A stretch of 64,000 nucleotides of DNA from Leptolyngbya sp. FACHB-261. GTDB lineage: Bacteria > Cyanobacteriota > Cyanobacteriia > FACHB-261. Made by a program: the position numbers and the translations under genes. The notes beneath the pieces were generated by a model. That model did no database searches, was not told where the DNA came from, and saw only the letters and a program-made list of their open reading frames with translations. The stretch covers positions 682,001 through 746,000 of the forward strand of contig NZ_JACJPL010000027.1 of assembly GCF_014696065.1 (NCBI RefSeq), written 5' to 3'. Positions within the stretch are counted from its first letter, which is position 1. The number at the start of each line of letters is the position of its first letter. Positions 26,856-35,917 of this stretch are shown here, in pieces.

Positions 26856-27250
26856 TCAAACCACGTCAGGGACGACGCAGTACCAATATCTTAAAGCAGG
26901 TCACGAAAGCAGGTCAGTATTGAGCAGGCAGGTATTAGCTCCGGATTGAAGTTTAAGTCTCAAGGCAAAAGTGGGTGCTAGGCATAGACTTGCCAAGAGA
27001 AGTTTGGCTCCAAATTACTGCTCTCAAATTACGCTCAGACATTTACAGATACTTATTAAGTGAGAACTCAATAAAATGAAGACAGAGAATAGCAATTTTG
27101 CGAGTTGAGCTACGCATGTCCCAGCCACATGCTTAATTGCCCTACATCTTCAACTGCATCAGTTCAAAAGGCTGACACTGATTAACTGATGGACTCAGGT
27201 GAAGGCGAGTGGTGCGGAACCTGCACCTTCCAACAGCGCAAGGATGGGTT
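26856..27250. other. Intergenic region before the GDSL gene
   Basis: About 400 bp contain no gene I can support. The left end may hold scrambled remains of the Uma2 N-terminus; the right end gives AAGGA just upstream of the ATG at 27251. Confidence 0.4.
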
Positions 27251-28273
27251 ATGCTCAACGTCTTCAAGATTATTGCTGCCTATCGAGCGGCTAATCGTGT
27301 CTTAGATACAGAAGATTCAGTAACCGATGCACTTCTCGCGCACTTTCAGCCTCCTGAATTACAGCAGAAACACTGTACATTCGATAGTATCTACGTATTC
27401 GGTGACAGCCTCTCAGATATTGGCAACACCTTCGACCTCACTCAGGAGGCTTTAGGACAGGGACTTCCGCCAGCACCTCCCTATTTCCGAGGGCGCTTTT
27501 CCAATGGTCCAGTTTGGGTAGAGTATCTGGCTCGGCTGCTCAAACTCTCCTCAGAAGATCACATTAACTTTGCGGTGTCAGGAGCAACAACGGGCAGAAC
27601 CAACATCTTTATCCCTAATAATCCAGCCAATTTACTAGGACTGCAACAACAGCTCGATAGCTTTACCGCATCCTTTAAGGCAACTGAGCAGCAGGCTAAC
27701 GCCAAGGCACTTTATACTATTTGGGCAGGGGCTAATGATTACTTGAATTCCAACCTAGACAATTCTCCAGCCAACCCCCCAGCCAATCCTCAGATCAATC
27801 TGCAAGCCAATTCCATGACCCCGGTCGAGAATCTAGCCAACGGTGTCAAAGCTCTGGCTGATGTTGGTGCCAAGCAGATTATGGTGGCCAACTTGCCTGA
27901 TTTAGGCGATTTTCCGGGTTTATCTAGAGACAGCCAACGAACTGCTAACCTCAATACATTGACGCAGGCCCACAATTCTGGTTTAGCAACAGCCCTTCAG
28001 GCCTTGAGCCAGTCTGTTGAGCCTGACGTGAATATTATTTCTTTCGATGTCAATTCTCTGTTTAAACAAGTTGTTGCCGAGCCCTCGAGATTCGGCTTTA
28101 CAGACGTAATCAATACTGAACTCGATCAGCTAGCCCAATTTCAGGGTTACACGGATACATTTTTCTTCTGGGATATTATTCATCCTACAACCACTGCTCA
28201 TTTAATCTTGGCCAAGGCGGCCTTTTCTTTGCTTTCGCCAACAACACGCTTAACCGAACGCTTAACCGGATAA
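27251..28273 (+). CDS. GDSL/SGNH-type esterase
   Basis: This 340-residue protein has the SGNH hydrolase blocks: block I FGDSLSDIGN with nucleophile Ser53, the Gly of block II in INFAVSGATTGR, block III WAGANDYL with the Asn of the oxyanion hole, and block V DIIHPTTTAH supplying Asp and His. Spacing matches plant-type GDSL lipases (SGNH plant subfamily). It would hydrolyse an ester, such as a lipid or acetylated sugar. A GTG at 27209 would extend it by 14 residues, but the ATG at 27251 has AAGGA at a good distance. No signal peptide is obvious, so secretion is uncertain. A short Asn/Pro/Ala-rich insert follows block III. Confidence 0.85.
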   Translation: MLNVFKIIAAYRAANRVLDTEDSVTDALLAHFQPPELQQKHCTFDSIYVFGDSLSDIGNTFDLTQEALGQGLPPAPPYFRGRFSNGPVWVEYLARLLKLSSEDHINFAVSGATTGRTNIFIPNNPANLLGLQQQLDSFTASFKATEQQANAKALYTIWAGANDYLNSNLDNSPANPPANPQINLQANSMTPVENLANGVKALADVGAKQIMVANLPDLGDFPGLSRDSQRTANLNTLTQAHNSGLATALQALSQSVEPDVNIISFDVNSLFKQVVAEPSRFGFTDVINTELDQLAQFQGYTDTFFFWDIIHPTTTAHLILAKAAFSLLSPTTRLTERLTG

Positions 28274-28882
28274 CTAACTTTAGCCCTCTAGCCCGAAATA
28301 ACTTAGCTAGGTATCCCTTGTTTTGGGGTGGCACAATTCCTAATTATGCTGCACCAGTAATATCCTGCCATGCCCCAAAGATTCAGCTCTCGGAAATTCA
28401 GCTCAGAGAAGTTAACCTCCTTGGGGAGAGTAGATTTCGCAGCCCCAGCCTTACACAGCCGGTAACCAACCTCGAACCACATGAGTTACTCTCCCGTGCT
28501 GGGCATAATGAGGCTTCGCAAACTTCTTGGGTTAGACTTAGCGCGGTTTACATTCTTCACCCGGGTACATCTTGAGCATATCTATGCTGCTCTCTTCTCA
28601 ATCCTGGCCTCTAAGACATTGATTCAATCAACCATCTGTGATCGAGCGAACCAATAGGTTGTGATCTCGTTCCTAGACTTTTGTCGCTTTGGGATATCCC
28701 AATAGCCTGCAACTAAAGCATCTAGTTACATAAGTTAATAACGCCGGGCGATCTGAATTAAATACTCAGTTGTTGTAATTCTTCAGTGAGAGAAATCACC
28801 ATAAGGATTCACCCAAAAGTAGGGTGTCGTAGCGAGAAGAAACTCGCAGGATAGAGATATACCTCCTTGGTTCCGCATCGTT
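28274..28882. other. Long intergenic region with structured leader
   Basis: About 600 bp lie between the esterase and the next secreted protein. A short open frame at 28318-28575 starts with a poor codon and has no family features, so I do not call it. The last 80 bp hold two hairpins listed separately. No known riboswitch is recognised. Confidence 0.4.
28810..28847 (+). promoter_or_regulatory. Two small hairpins in the leader of the gene at 28883
   Basis: CACCC/GGGTG (28810-28814 and 28822-28826) and GCGAG/CTCGC (28832-28836 and 28843-28847) form two adjacent 5-bp stems ending 35 bp before the ATG. They could shape the 5' leader; function unknown. Confidence 0.35.
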
Positions 28883-29365
28883 ATGCAACACCTCCTTGCT
28901 GCTTCGTTGGCTCTTGCTGGCCTTTTGGTTGCGCCTGTAGCTGCTTTGGCTCAGCCCCAAACGATCATGGCTGCTGGCACCGCTATTCAGCCTGCAATTG
29001 GGCAAGCAGATGGAACCTACCTCTACAGCACTAGCAACCAACCAGACCAAGTTGGTAGCGAGTATGTAGTTTTTGAGCGTCGGGGGGGAACACAAGTCAG
29101 CGGCGCACTCTATCTACCTAGCTCAGAATTTGCCTGCTTCTCCGGTTCACTGCAAGGTCAGAGCATGAACCTAGCGGTAATTGGCGTTGGTGATACCCAA
29201 CCCCATCCCTTCAATGTGAACCTCAACCAATATCAACGCCTTCAACAGGTCAGTGCCAACGACCGCCGCATTTTAGGTATGTGTGCTCAGGTTAACGAGC
29301 AGTATGCCCGCATGCAAGGGGCTCCTATTCAAGCAGCAAGCAATCCTGTTTCCCTACAGAAGTAG
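28883..29365 (+). CDS. Secreted hypothetical protein
   Basis: This 160-residue protein has a signal peptide (HLLAASLALAGLLVAPVAAL, cleavage near ALAQPQ). The mature part has a beta-rich centre (YVVFERRGGTQVSGALYLPS) and two Cys, in EFACFSG and LGMCAQV, that could form a disulfide in the periplasm. A short helix (INEQYAR-like, here VNEQYARM) ends the domain. I cannot name the family, though small secreted proteins of this type are common in cyanobacteria. The ATG at 28883 follows a weak Shine-Dalgarno. Single gene, convergent with dnaG. Confidence 0.6.
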   Translation: MQHLLAASLALAGLLVAPVAALAQPQTIMAAGTAIQPAIGQADGTYLYSTSNQPDQVGSEYVVFERRGGTQVSGALYLPSSEFACFSGSLQGQSMNLAVIGVGDTQPHPFNVNLNQYQRLQQVSANDRRILGMCAQVNEQYARMQGAPIQAASNPVSLQK

Positions 29366-29416
29366 CCCATTCCCTCGCTGCAGAACTACTTCAATTTCAT
29401 ATTCAATTCAATAGAT

Positions 29417-31336
29417 TTAATTTAAAGGGTTATCTTCCCGACCAAAATCTTCCCAGAGTGGGTTCTGAAGTAGGTCAGCATAGGTAATACGGCGCTGCTC
29501 TTCTAGCTCTTGAATCCGGCGCTTCTCAGCATAAATCTTGTCTTGGTAAAAATAGCCCAACTCTGGATAACGCTGAACGTCAGTCTTCTCCCAGAGATCC
29601 ATAAAGTAGTAGTGGCGCTTGTCACAAATTACTTGCTCCATATAAGCAATTGACGCCTTCAATACCAGCGGAGCTCGCATTAAGGCAATGCGAGCATTTT
29701 CATCTAGCCAGAATAAGCGCATGACTTGGTTGAGCCGGTCCGGCTCCTCAGCCAGCTGGATCTGGATGACTTCAATCAGGTCAGTCTCAGTATCAACCTT
29801 CTGAATTTGCTGCCAGAGAAAACGGTAGTGCGACATGAAGTCTAGGTCTCGCTCCGCTAGTAGTTCCTCAACCACAGAGCGGTACTGAGGAAAGTGCAGA
29901 TAAAGCTGCAGAAGCTGCGACTCAGCCACTTCGAGCCGCGAGGTGGCAATTGGCGCCTGCCAGCGACGGGAACGACCATGCCAGCGGTTGCCGCGTACTG
30001 CTTCGCGCAGTTCTTCTTCCAGCTGAATTGCCATGCGCGAATTGCCCAAACTCAAGCGCTGGGCGCACTCATGGGTGTAGTGGGTCCGAACAATGGCATT
30101 GGGCAAGCCACTGAGTAACTTGACTAGGTCTTGGCTAGCAGTCTGGAGTTGGTCCGCCTGTCGTAAGTCCTTGTCCTCTAAAATCTGGTCGATTTGCCAG
30201 TCCAACCACAGGGGCGCAGCGCTCAATAGCTCTCGATACTGTTCAGGGCTATGGGCTCGCAGATATTCATCGGGGTCTTTGCCCTCTGGCATCGCCAGAA
30301 TCCGCAGTTGAACCTCGCCCCGCGCTGCCAGTTCCCGCACTTCTGCAATGGCTCGCTCTGCCGCAGTTGCTCCTGCCTGGTCAGCATCGAAGTTGAACAC
30401 CACCTGTTTCGAGTCGGTGTAGCGCAGCAAAGAGCGAACCTGAGCAGCACTGAGGGCGGTACCCATGCTGGCAACTGCATGGGTAATTCCAACCTGGTGC
30501 AAGGCGATCACATCGAAGTAGCCTTCCACAACCAGTGCCTGGTCAGCTCGACGAATCGCCTCATGCGCCTGATCCAAACCGAAGAGTAAGGCTCCTTTAT
30601 TGAACAGTTCAGTCTCCGGCGAATTGAGATACTTGGGCTGCTCATCGCCCAGAGACCGACCCCCGAAACCCACGACTCGCCCGCGTACATCGCAGATCGG
30701 AATCATCAAACGGTCACGGAAGCGGTCGTAGTAGCCCCGACCTTCTTTGCGCGGCAGAATTAGCCCCGCTTGCTCAACTAACTCCGGCGGATAACGCCGT
30801 TGCTCAACCAAAAAGCCGTAGAGCGTAGCCCAGCCTCCTGGTGCGTAGCCCAGCTTGAACTGGCGAATTGTGGTCTCACTTAGCTGTCGGCCCTCTTTTA
30901 AATAGGTCAGAGCAGCTTCCCCCTGGGGTAGCCCCAGGGCATGTTCATAGAAATTAGCGGTGCTGGCCAAGATCTCGTACAGTTGCTCCCGCAGCGAGAT
31001 TTGCCGCTGGAGTTCCTGCCGTTTCTCTGGTTCTAGAGTCCGGACAGGCACGCTGTAGCGCTGAGCCAGGTCTAGCACCACCTCAGTAAAGGAACGCTTA
31101 TTCAGCTCCATTAAAAAGGTGAATACATCGCCGGCCTGACCGCAACCGAAGCACTTAAAGAACTGCCGTCCTGGACTGACGTTGAAGCTGGGGGAGCTGT
31201 CATCGTGGAAAGGGCAGGAGCCGAGATAGCTTTTGCCCTGCTTGCGCAGCACCACATGGTCTGACACCACATCCACGATGTCAGTCCGTGTGCGGACTTC
31301 GTCAATCGTGGATGGGTGCAGACGGGGGATGTCCAT
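29417..31336 (-). CDS. dnaG: DNA primase
   Basis: This 639-residue protein has the DnaG order: a CHC2 zinc finger (C41, H44, C62, C65 in CPFH and CFGC), the RNA-polymerase core beginning near residue 110, a Toprim fold with catalytic Glu271 (ALVVEGYFDV) and the DxD acids (FNFDADQAG), and a C-terminal DnaB-interacting helical domain ending at 639. It makes RNA primers at the replication fork with the DnaB helicase. The start MDIPRLHPSTI matches the family, although a GTG 6 codons upstream has a better Shine-Dalgarno. It is divergent from ssrA with 160 bp between. Length is normal. Confidence 0.95.
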   Translation of the reverse strand: MDIPRLHPSTIDEVRTRTDIVDVVSDHVVLRKQGKSYLGSCPFHDDSSPSFNVSPGRQFFKCFGCGQAGDVFTFLMELNKRSFTEVVLDLAQRYSVPVRTLEPEKRQELQRQISLREQLYEILASTANFYEHALGLPQGEAALTYLKEGRQLSETTIRQFKLGYAPGGWATLYGFLVEQRRYPPELVEQAGLILPRKEGRGYYDRFRDRLMIPICDVRGRVVGFGGRSLGDEQPKYLNSPETELFNKGALLFGLDQAHEAIRRADQALVVEGYFDVIALHQVGITHAVASMGTALSAAQVRSLLRYTDSKQVVFNFDADQAGATAAERAIAEVRELAARGEVQLRILAMPEGKDPDEYLRAHSPEQYRELLSAAPLWLDWQIDQILEDKDLRQADQLQTASQDLVKLLSGLPNAIVRTHYTHECAQRLSLGNSRMAIQLEEELREAVRGNRWHGRSRRWQAPIATSRLEVAESQLLQLYLHFPQYRSVVEELLAERDLDFMSHYRFLWQQIQKVDTETDLIEVIQIQLAEEPDRLNQVMRLFWLDENARIALMRAPLVLKASIAYMEQVICDKRHYYFMDLWEKTDVQRYPELGYFYQDKIYAEKRRIQELEEQRRITYADLLQNPLWEDFGREDNPLN

Positions 31337-31439
31337 AGATGAGGAGATGGGCACAGGCTCCCAGATCCTACTGGAGGCACACCCTATTCTCGCGCCTAGA
31401 ATCAGCCCTGCACGAGAGCTTCAAAACCTGACTTAGGAC

Positions 31440-31466
31440 TTGCGCGTAAAAAGAATACGTTATAAT
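31440..31466 (+). promoter_or_regulatory. Promoter of ssrA
   Basis: TATAAT at 31461-31466 is a consensus -10 box. TTGCGC at 31440-31445 may be the -35 box, with 15 bp between, a little short. The mature RNA starts 30 bp downstream, so the transcript would carry a leader removed by RNase P. Confidence 0.6.
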
Positions 31467-31496
31467 CTAAGGAGTTGCAGTAGTTGAATTGGACAG

Positions 31497-31888
31497 GGGG
31501 CTGTAACGGTTTCGACGGGCTAGTGGGAACTGACTCGTGATGCAGGCCGAGAGTGAGTCTCCTCTCGCAAATCAAAGGCTCAAAAATCGTACATGCGAAC
31601 AACATCGTACCTTTCGCTCGTCGTCAAGCCACCGTGCTTGCCTAAAAAAAACCTAATCTAAGGTTCGAGCATCTGTAACACGACCCCGTTAAATGTTGCA
31701 GATAACCCTCAACGGGTGCGCTAGCAAACTGCCTCAGGTCAGTGCGTTAGCAAAGACCAATACCTGAGCATCCCACCGTCCGGGATAAGTGACGGTCCCC
31801 GCTTCTAGGGTCTGGAAGCTAAGCCTGTGAATGATCGGAAGGTTATGAGCTGGTTCGGACACGGGTTCGACTCCCGTCAGCTCCACCA
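31497..31888 (+). ncRNA. ssrA: Transfer-messenger RNA
   Basis: One-piece tmRNA of 392 nt. The 5' end GGGGCTGTAACGG and the 3' end CAGCTCC-A-CCA pair as the tRNA-like acceptor stem (one G-U), with CCA encoded at 31886-31888. The T-arm GGTTCGACTCC lies just before. The resume codon GCG at 31595 starts the tag ANNIVPFARRQATVLA, closed by TAA at 31643-31645. The tag begins as in most cyanobacteria (ANNIVPFAR) but ends VLA rather than the usual VAA. Together with SmpB (not in the window) it frees stalled ribosomes and marks their products for proteolysis. Pseudoknots of the middle were not folded by hand. Confidence 0.95.
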
Positions 31889-32095
31889 ATTGTTGAACAA
31901 CTACTGTGGGATGTGGGGGAGAGGTTAACTCTCCCCCACATCTAGCTTTGAGTGACTTTTGCACCTGAACTACCTTCAGGATTTTTAATAAATTTTCTCA
32001 TCGAGATACCTTACTGTAGCAAGTTAGACGGTTTAGACCGTTGGATAGATGGCTGGTTAAACTGGCCCTGCACGGTTCGGCGTAGGGAGATTGAG

Positions 32096-32857
32096 ATGAG
32101 TAACGATTTATTAACGAAACCTCAGGATGGGGTTTACGAGGAAGTTGGCCTCGCGACCAAGTTACGTGAGGGCACCAAGAAAGCCCACACAATGGCAGAG
32201 AATGTCGGCTTCGTGAAGTGCTTCCTCAAAGGGGTCGTAGAGAAAGAGTCCTACCGCAAGCTGCTGGGCAACTTTTACTTTATTTATTCGGCGCTTGAAG
32301 AAGAATTTGAGCGTCACCGTCGCCATCCTGTGCTCAAGGCGTTGTACCTGCCCGAACTGTGGCGGAAGGAAAGCCTGGAGCAGGATATGGCCTACTACTT
32401 TGGCCCGAACTGGCGCAACACGATTGCACCCTCGCCTGTGGGTAAGGAGTATGTGGAGTGCATTCGCCACCTCTCTAACACCGATCCTGACTTGCTCGTG
32501 GCTCACTCCTACACCCGCTATTTGGGTGACTTATCGGGCGGGCAAATTCTCAAGAACATCGCGATCCGGGCGATGGGCTTAGAGGGTAGCCAAGGCACAG
32601 CCTTCTATGAGTTTGCTGAGATCCCCGATGCCAAGGCATTCAAGACAGCCTACCGGGAAGCTTTAGACCAACTGCCTGTTAGCTCCGAGAAAGCTGACGC
32701 CATCGTGGCCGAAGCCAATGCCGCCTTCAAGCTGAATATGCGCTTGTTCAACGAATTGGAAGGCAACCTGATCAAAGCAATCGGCGTGATGCTCTTCAAC
32801 TCGCTCACCCGGCGTCGTGGTGCTGGCAGCACCGAACTAACTCCCGCAGCGGAGTAG
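32096..32857 (+). CDS. ho1: Heme oxygenase (biliverdin-producing)
   Basis: This 253-residue protein is a cyanobacterial/plastid heme oxygenase 1. The proximal His31 lies in EGTKKAHTMAENVGFVKCFL, and the distal helix glycines are in YLGDLSGGQIL. It opens haem to biliverdin IXalpha with ferredoxin electrons; biliverdin feeds phycocyanobilin synthesis for phycobilisomes and phytochromes. The frame is open to 31952, but the ATG at 32096 with AGGGAG upstream matches the family start. It follows ssrA by about 200 bp on the same strand but is probably transcribed separately. The C-terminus is Ser/Thr/Ala-rich and variable. Length fits. Confidence 0.93.
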   Translation: MSNDLLTKPQDGVYEEVGLATKLREGTKKAHTMAENVGFVKCFLKGVVEKESYRKLLGNFYFIYSALEEEFERHRRHPVLKALYLPELWRKESLEQDMAYYFGPNWRNTIAPSPVGKEYVECIRHLSNTDPDLLVAHSYTRYLGDLSGGQILKNIAIRAMGLEGSQGTAFYEFAEIPDAKAFKTAYREALDQLPVSSEKADAIVAEANAAFKLNMRLFNELEGNLIKAIGVMLFNSLTRRRGAGSTELTPAAE

Positions 32858-32924
32858 TTCGTCTCTCTACCGCCTGCCTAAAACGTCCTTTAACTCAACT
32901 TCGAATCGCCTTAAATTCAACGTG

Positions 32925-32991
32925 AAGACCTGGCTGGTCAACCTCTTGCGGGAATCGAGATTTCTGTAGGGAGGCTGGGGAGCCAGGTCTT
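32925..32991 (+). terminator. Long hairpin after ho1
   Basis: AAGACCTGGCT (32925-32935) and AGCCAGGTCTT (32981-32991) are perfect 11-bp arms; CCTC and GAGG inside the loop can extend the stem. TTAGTTTG follows. It may end the ho1 transcript, though the loop is long for a standard terminator. Confidence 0.45.
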
Positions 32992-33090
32992 TAGTTTGTG
33001 TCCCGGTTGTTGATTCTGAGAGTGATCGCTAAGACTCTGATTTTTCGAGAGAGCATAAGAGAACATGAACACGATTTGGGAGTTGACTCG

Positions 33091-34044
33091 ATGAAACTGG
33101 CTCGTGGCTTCCTAGTCCCGCTGCTGGCTCTGGTCACTGCGGTCACCGTCATCGCCTGTAGCAGTGGTGGCAGTACCGGTGGGGCCAGTCCTGAAGCAGG
33201 CTCTAGCTCGGGAGCTGCGGCTTCCGGCCCTGTTCGCGTCGCCTCAAAAGACTTCACCGAGCAATTCATTCTGGGCGAAATGTATGCCCTGGTTCTAGAG
33301 AACAGCGGCCTACAAGTAGAGCGCAAGCTCAATTTAGGGGGCACCCCTGTCGCTCAAAAAGCCCTAGAAAGTGAGCAGATCGATCTCTATCCGGAGTACA
33401 CCGGCACGGGCTTGCTGACTATCCTTAAACTGCCGGTTGAGAGTGACCCTAAGCAGGTTTTTGATACGGTTGCCAAGAACTACCAAGAAAAATTCAACCT
33501 GGTCTGGCTCGACCCAGCGCCCATGAACAACACTCAAGCGCTGGCCATGACTCAGGAGGGCTCTCAGAAGTACGGCATTAGGACCATCTCCGACATGGCA
33601 GCCAAAGCGAGCGAGCTAACCATGATTGGACCGCCAGAGTTCGAGGCTCGCGAAGATGGCCTACCTGGTTTGCAAAAAGCTTACGGTGACTTTAAGCTCA
33701 AGGCCTATAAAGGCATCGATCCAGGCCTGCGTTACCAGGGTCTGGTGGATGGTCAGGCAGATGTCGCTGTGGCCTTCGGGACCGACGGAGAGATCAGCGC
33801 CTTCAATCTAGTGACGCTCGAAGACGACAAAAAGCTCTTTCCGCCCTATCAAGTTGCACCGGTCGTGCGTCAGGCGGCTCTGGAGGCAAATCCCGGCATT
33901 CGTGACGCTCTCAACGCTTTGGCGCCTAAACTTACCGATGACACGATGCGCCGTCTCAACTACGAGGTGAGTGGCAAGCAGCGCGAGCCAGCCGAGGTGG
34001 CCAAAGAATTTCTGACCCAAGAGGGCCTGCTCAAAACCTCGTGA
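33091..34044 (+). CDS. Osmoprotectant/quaternary amine ABC importer, substrate-binding lipoprotein
   Basis: This 317-residue protein has a lipoprotein signal (hydrophobic core then TVIACSS, lipid-modified Cys near residue 21) and a Ser/Gly linker. The binding domain reads SKDFTEQFILGEMYALVLE and IDLYPEYTGTGLL, the hallmark motifs of OpuBC/OsmF-type (QAT family) binding proteins for glycine betaine, choline, carnitine or similar solutes. The ATG at 33091 sits well inside a longer open frame and is chosen because the signal peptide begins there. The matching ATPase and permeases lie at 35918, 36880 and 38606. Ligand identity needs testing; aromatic-cage residues were not mapped. Confidence 0.85.
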   Translation: MKLARGFLVPLLALVTAVTVIACSSGGSTGGASPEAGSSSGAAASGPVRVASKDFTEQFILGEMYALVLENSGLQVERKLNLGGTPVAQKALESEQIDLYPEYTGTGLLTILKLPVESDPKQVFDTVAKNYQEKFNLVWLDPAPMNNTQALAMTQEGSQKYGIRTISDMAAKASELTMIGPPEFEAREDGLPGLQKAYGDFKLKAYKGIDPGLRYQGLVDGQADVAVAFGTDGEISAFNLVTLEDDKKLFPPYQVAPVVRQAALEANPGIRDALNALAPKLTDDTMRRLNYEVSGKQREPAEVAKEFLTQEGLLKTS

Positions 34045-34048
34045 TCTA

Positions 34049-34861
34049 GTGCCGAAGCAACTCACGCTAACCTCCTTTCTGGCTCCCAATATGCTTTGGA
34101 TCTACGAAGCTGTGGGAGCCTATTTATCACGAGCTTTGGGGGTTGAAATCCATACCCGCCAGAGCGCCTATGACCCCCTTGAAGACCCAGCCGTTTTAGA
34201 AGATCGGCTGGAACTTGCCTTTCTGTGTGGCTTGCCGCTGGTGCGACGCAATTGGGTCCAACCCAGCCAACTGGTTCCCTTAGTAGCACCGGTCATGCAA
34301 GCACCCCGCTACGCAGGTCAGCCCGCTTACTATGCGGACCTGATTGTTCACCGCGATAACCCTGCAACCGTTCTGGCTGAGCTGGCAGGTCAACGGCTGT
34401 GCTACAACGATTTGGGTTCTAACAGCGGTTACAACTTGCTGCGCTATCGCCTGTTGCAAGCAGCGCACACTCAAAGCTTCTTCTCACAAGTTCTGGCTTC
34501 AGGCTCCCATCAATGCTCGATTCAGTGGATCGCTCAGGGCCAAGCTGATTGTGCAGCTATCGATAGCACGGTGCTCGAACAAGCTGGGCGCGACGCCCCT
34601 GAGCTAGTCAGCCAGCTCCGCGTGCTTGAATCCTTAGGTCCCTGCCCGATGCCGCCTGTAGTCGCTGCTCAGCATCTAGGTGCCCCCCTACTCGAACAAA
34701 TCCGCTCAGCACTACTGGTTGCAAACCAGGATCTTCAGTTGCAGCAGGTGCTTCAGCAAGGTGGCATCCAAACCTATGTCGCCGTACAACCGGAAGACTA
34801 TACCCCTATCGGTTTGATGCACCAAGCTGCAATCGAGGCTGGTTACGAGACTATTCGTTAA
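34049..34861 (+). CDS. PhnD-like substrate-binding protein without signal peptide
   Basis: This 270-residue protein has the fold pattern of phosphate/phosphite/phosphonate-binding proteins (PhnD-like, type 2 periplasmic binding): an N-terminal SFLAPNMLWIYEAVGAYLSR, DPLEDPAVLEDRLELAFLCG, and later ELAGQRLCYNDLGSNSGYNL and IQWIAQGQADCAAID, the second-lobe motif. It starts at GTG only 4 bp after the binding lipoprotein gene, so the two are co-transcribed. There is no signal peptide or lipobox, so it may act in the cytoplasm, unlike a transporter partner. It could be a cytosolic sensor or a processed solute binder; that is inference. Confidence 0.75.
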   Translation: MPKQLTLTSFLAPNMLWIYEAVGAYLSRALGVEIHTRQSAYDPLEDPAVLEDRLELAFLCGLPLVRRNWVQPSQLVPLVAPVMQAPRYAGQPAYYADLIVHRDNPATVLAELAGQRLCYNDLGSNSGYNLLRYRLLQAAHTQSFFSQVLASGSHQCSIQWIAQGQADCAAIDSTVLEQAGRDAPELVSQLRVLESLGPCPMPPVVAAQHLGAPLLEQIRSALLVANQDLQLQQVLQQGGIQTYVAVQPEDYTPIGLMHQAAIEAGYETIR

Positions 34862-35083
34862 ACAATATCTCCTAATAGAGACGGCAACTCGACCTGAAAC
34901 GCCTCAGAGCAGTCGAGCTCAGACACACAATAATGACCATTCAGGTGTGACAGAGCGAGTGGCTTGCATTCCTCTCTGTGGGCATGTAGAGTGACACGCA
35001 TGGATAATCTCGGTATTCCTACCGGCTAACCGTAGATTCGAGTATCGCGAACCCTCACACCCTTAGCAGCAAGAGGCCTGTTT

Positions 35084-35827
35084 ATGACCAACCGTTGGCG
35101 TAGCAGTTGGAGTAACAAAAATCAGCGGCCAGGCCGGCCAAGCCCAGTCGGCAGACCAAGTCAGCTTGAGAGTTCCAACTTTGCTGCGGCGGAGTGGCAA
35201 GCAGTTAGCACAGCGCTTCAACGTCTTATTGACGCTGAAGTCTTGTCTCCTAGCGGACATGGCAACCTGAGCACCCGGCTGGGCGATAACCCATCCAGTC
35301 TGCTACTCAAAGATTTGGCCAGTGCTGATCTGGCAGCATTAACGCTGACTGGCCAGGTTGAGCAGGGCTATCTCTCAGCCGAAACCCAACAGATCGTGCC
35401 GATGCACACGGTTGTATATGAGCTACGTCCTGAGGTGGGAGCCGTGCTGCATACGCATTCCCCCTATGTCACTGTCTTTGCCTTGGCGCAGAAACCCTTG
35501 CCCTGCTACTACGAATCCCTACTGCATTACGGTCAGGTTCAAGATATTCCAGTTGCAGCCTGGGGTCCACGCGGTTCAGCGGCTTCGGTCGAAGCAATCC
35601 GGGTAGCCATCCGACAGCACCCCAATACCCAGGCAGTATTGCTCGCCAATCATGGTGTTTTGGTTTTTGGCCCAGATCCGCTCAGTGCAGCAAACCTACT
35701 GATCGCAATTGAAGAGGCAGCTGCCGCAACCCTAAGGGCAACAGCATTGGGAGGAGCGTTAGCCTTCCCAGAAGGGGCTTTTACTCAGATCCAGGCGAGT
35801 ACGGAGCTAGTCGCCATCAGCCAGTAA
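35084..35827 (+). CDS. Class II aldolase/adducin family protein
   Basis: This 247-residue protein has the class II aldolase/adducin motifs: GHGNLSTRLG (substrate loop), PMHTVVYELRPEVGAVLHTH with the HTH zinc pair, and LLANHGVLVFG with the third His. In fuculose-phosphate aldolase a catalytic Glu lies 4 residues before the PxH His; here that place is Ile (IVPMH). So it is zinc-binding but may not be a normal aldolase. A basic, Arg/Ser/Pro-rich N-terminal extension of about 30 residues precedes the domain. It sits inside the importer cluster, 91 bp ahead of the ATPase gene, and could process the imported compound. Confidence 0.8.
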   Translation: MTNRWRSSWSNKNQRPGRPSPVGRPSQLESSNFAAAEWQAVSTALQRLIDAEVLSPSGHGNLSTRLGDNPSSLLLKDLASADLAALTLTGQVEQGYLSAETQQIVPMHTVVYELRPEVGAVLHTHSPYVTVFALAQKPLPCYYESLLHYGQVQDIPVAAWGPRGSAASVEAIRVAIRQHPNTQAVLLANHGVLVFGPDPLSAANLLIAIEEAAAATLRATALGGALAFPEGAFTQIQASTELVAISQ

Positions 35828-35917
35828 ATTCACCTGGTAGCCTGCTGCTCAAATTGCGTCAGGTCTAAGCTTTACACTATCTATCTAAGCCTGCCATCCA
35901 AGACCAAGGAATTAGCC

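Noticed and set aside
28318-28575. 85-codon frame in the long intergenic region
   Set aside because: Poor start codon, no ribosome-binding site, no recognisable sequence.
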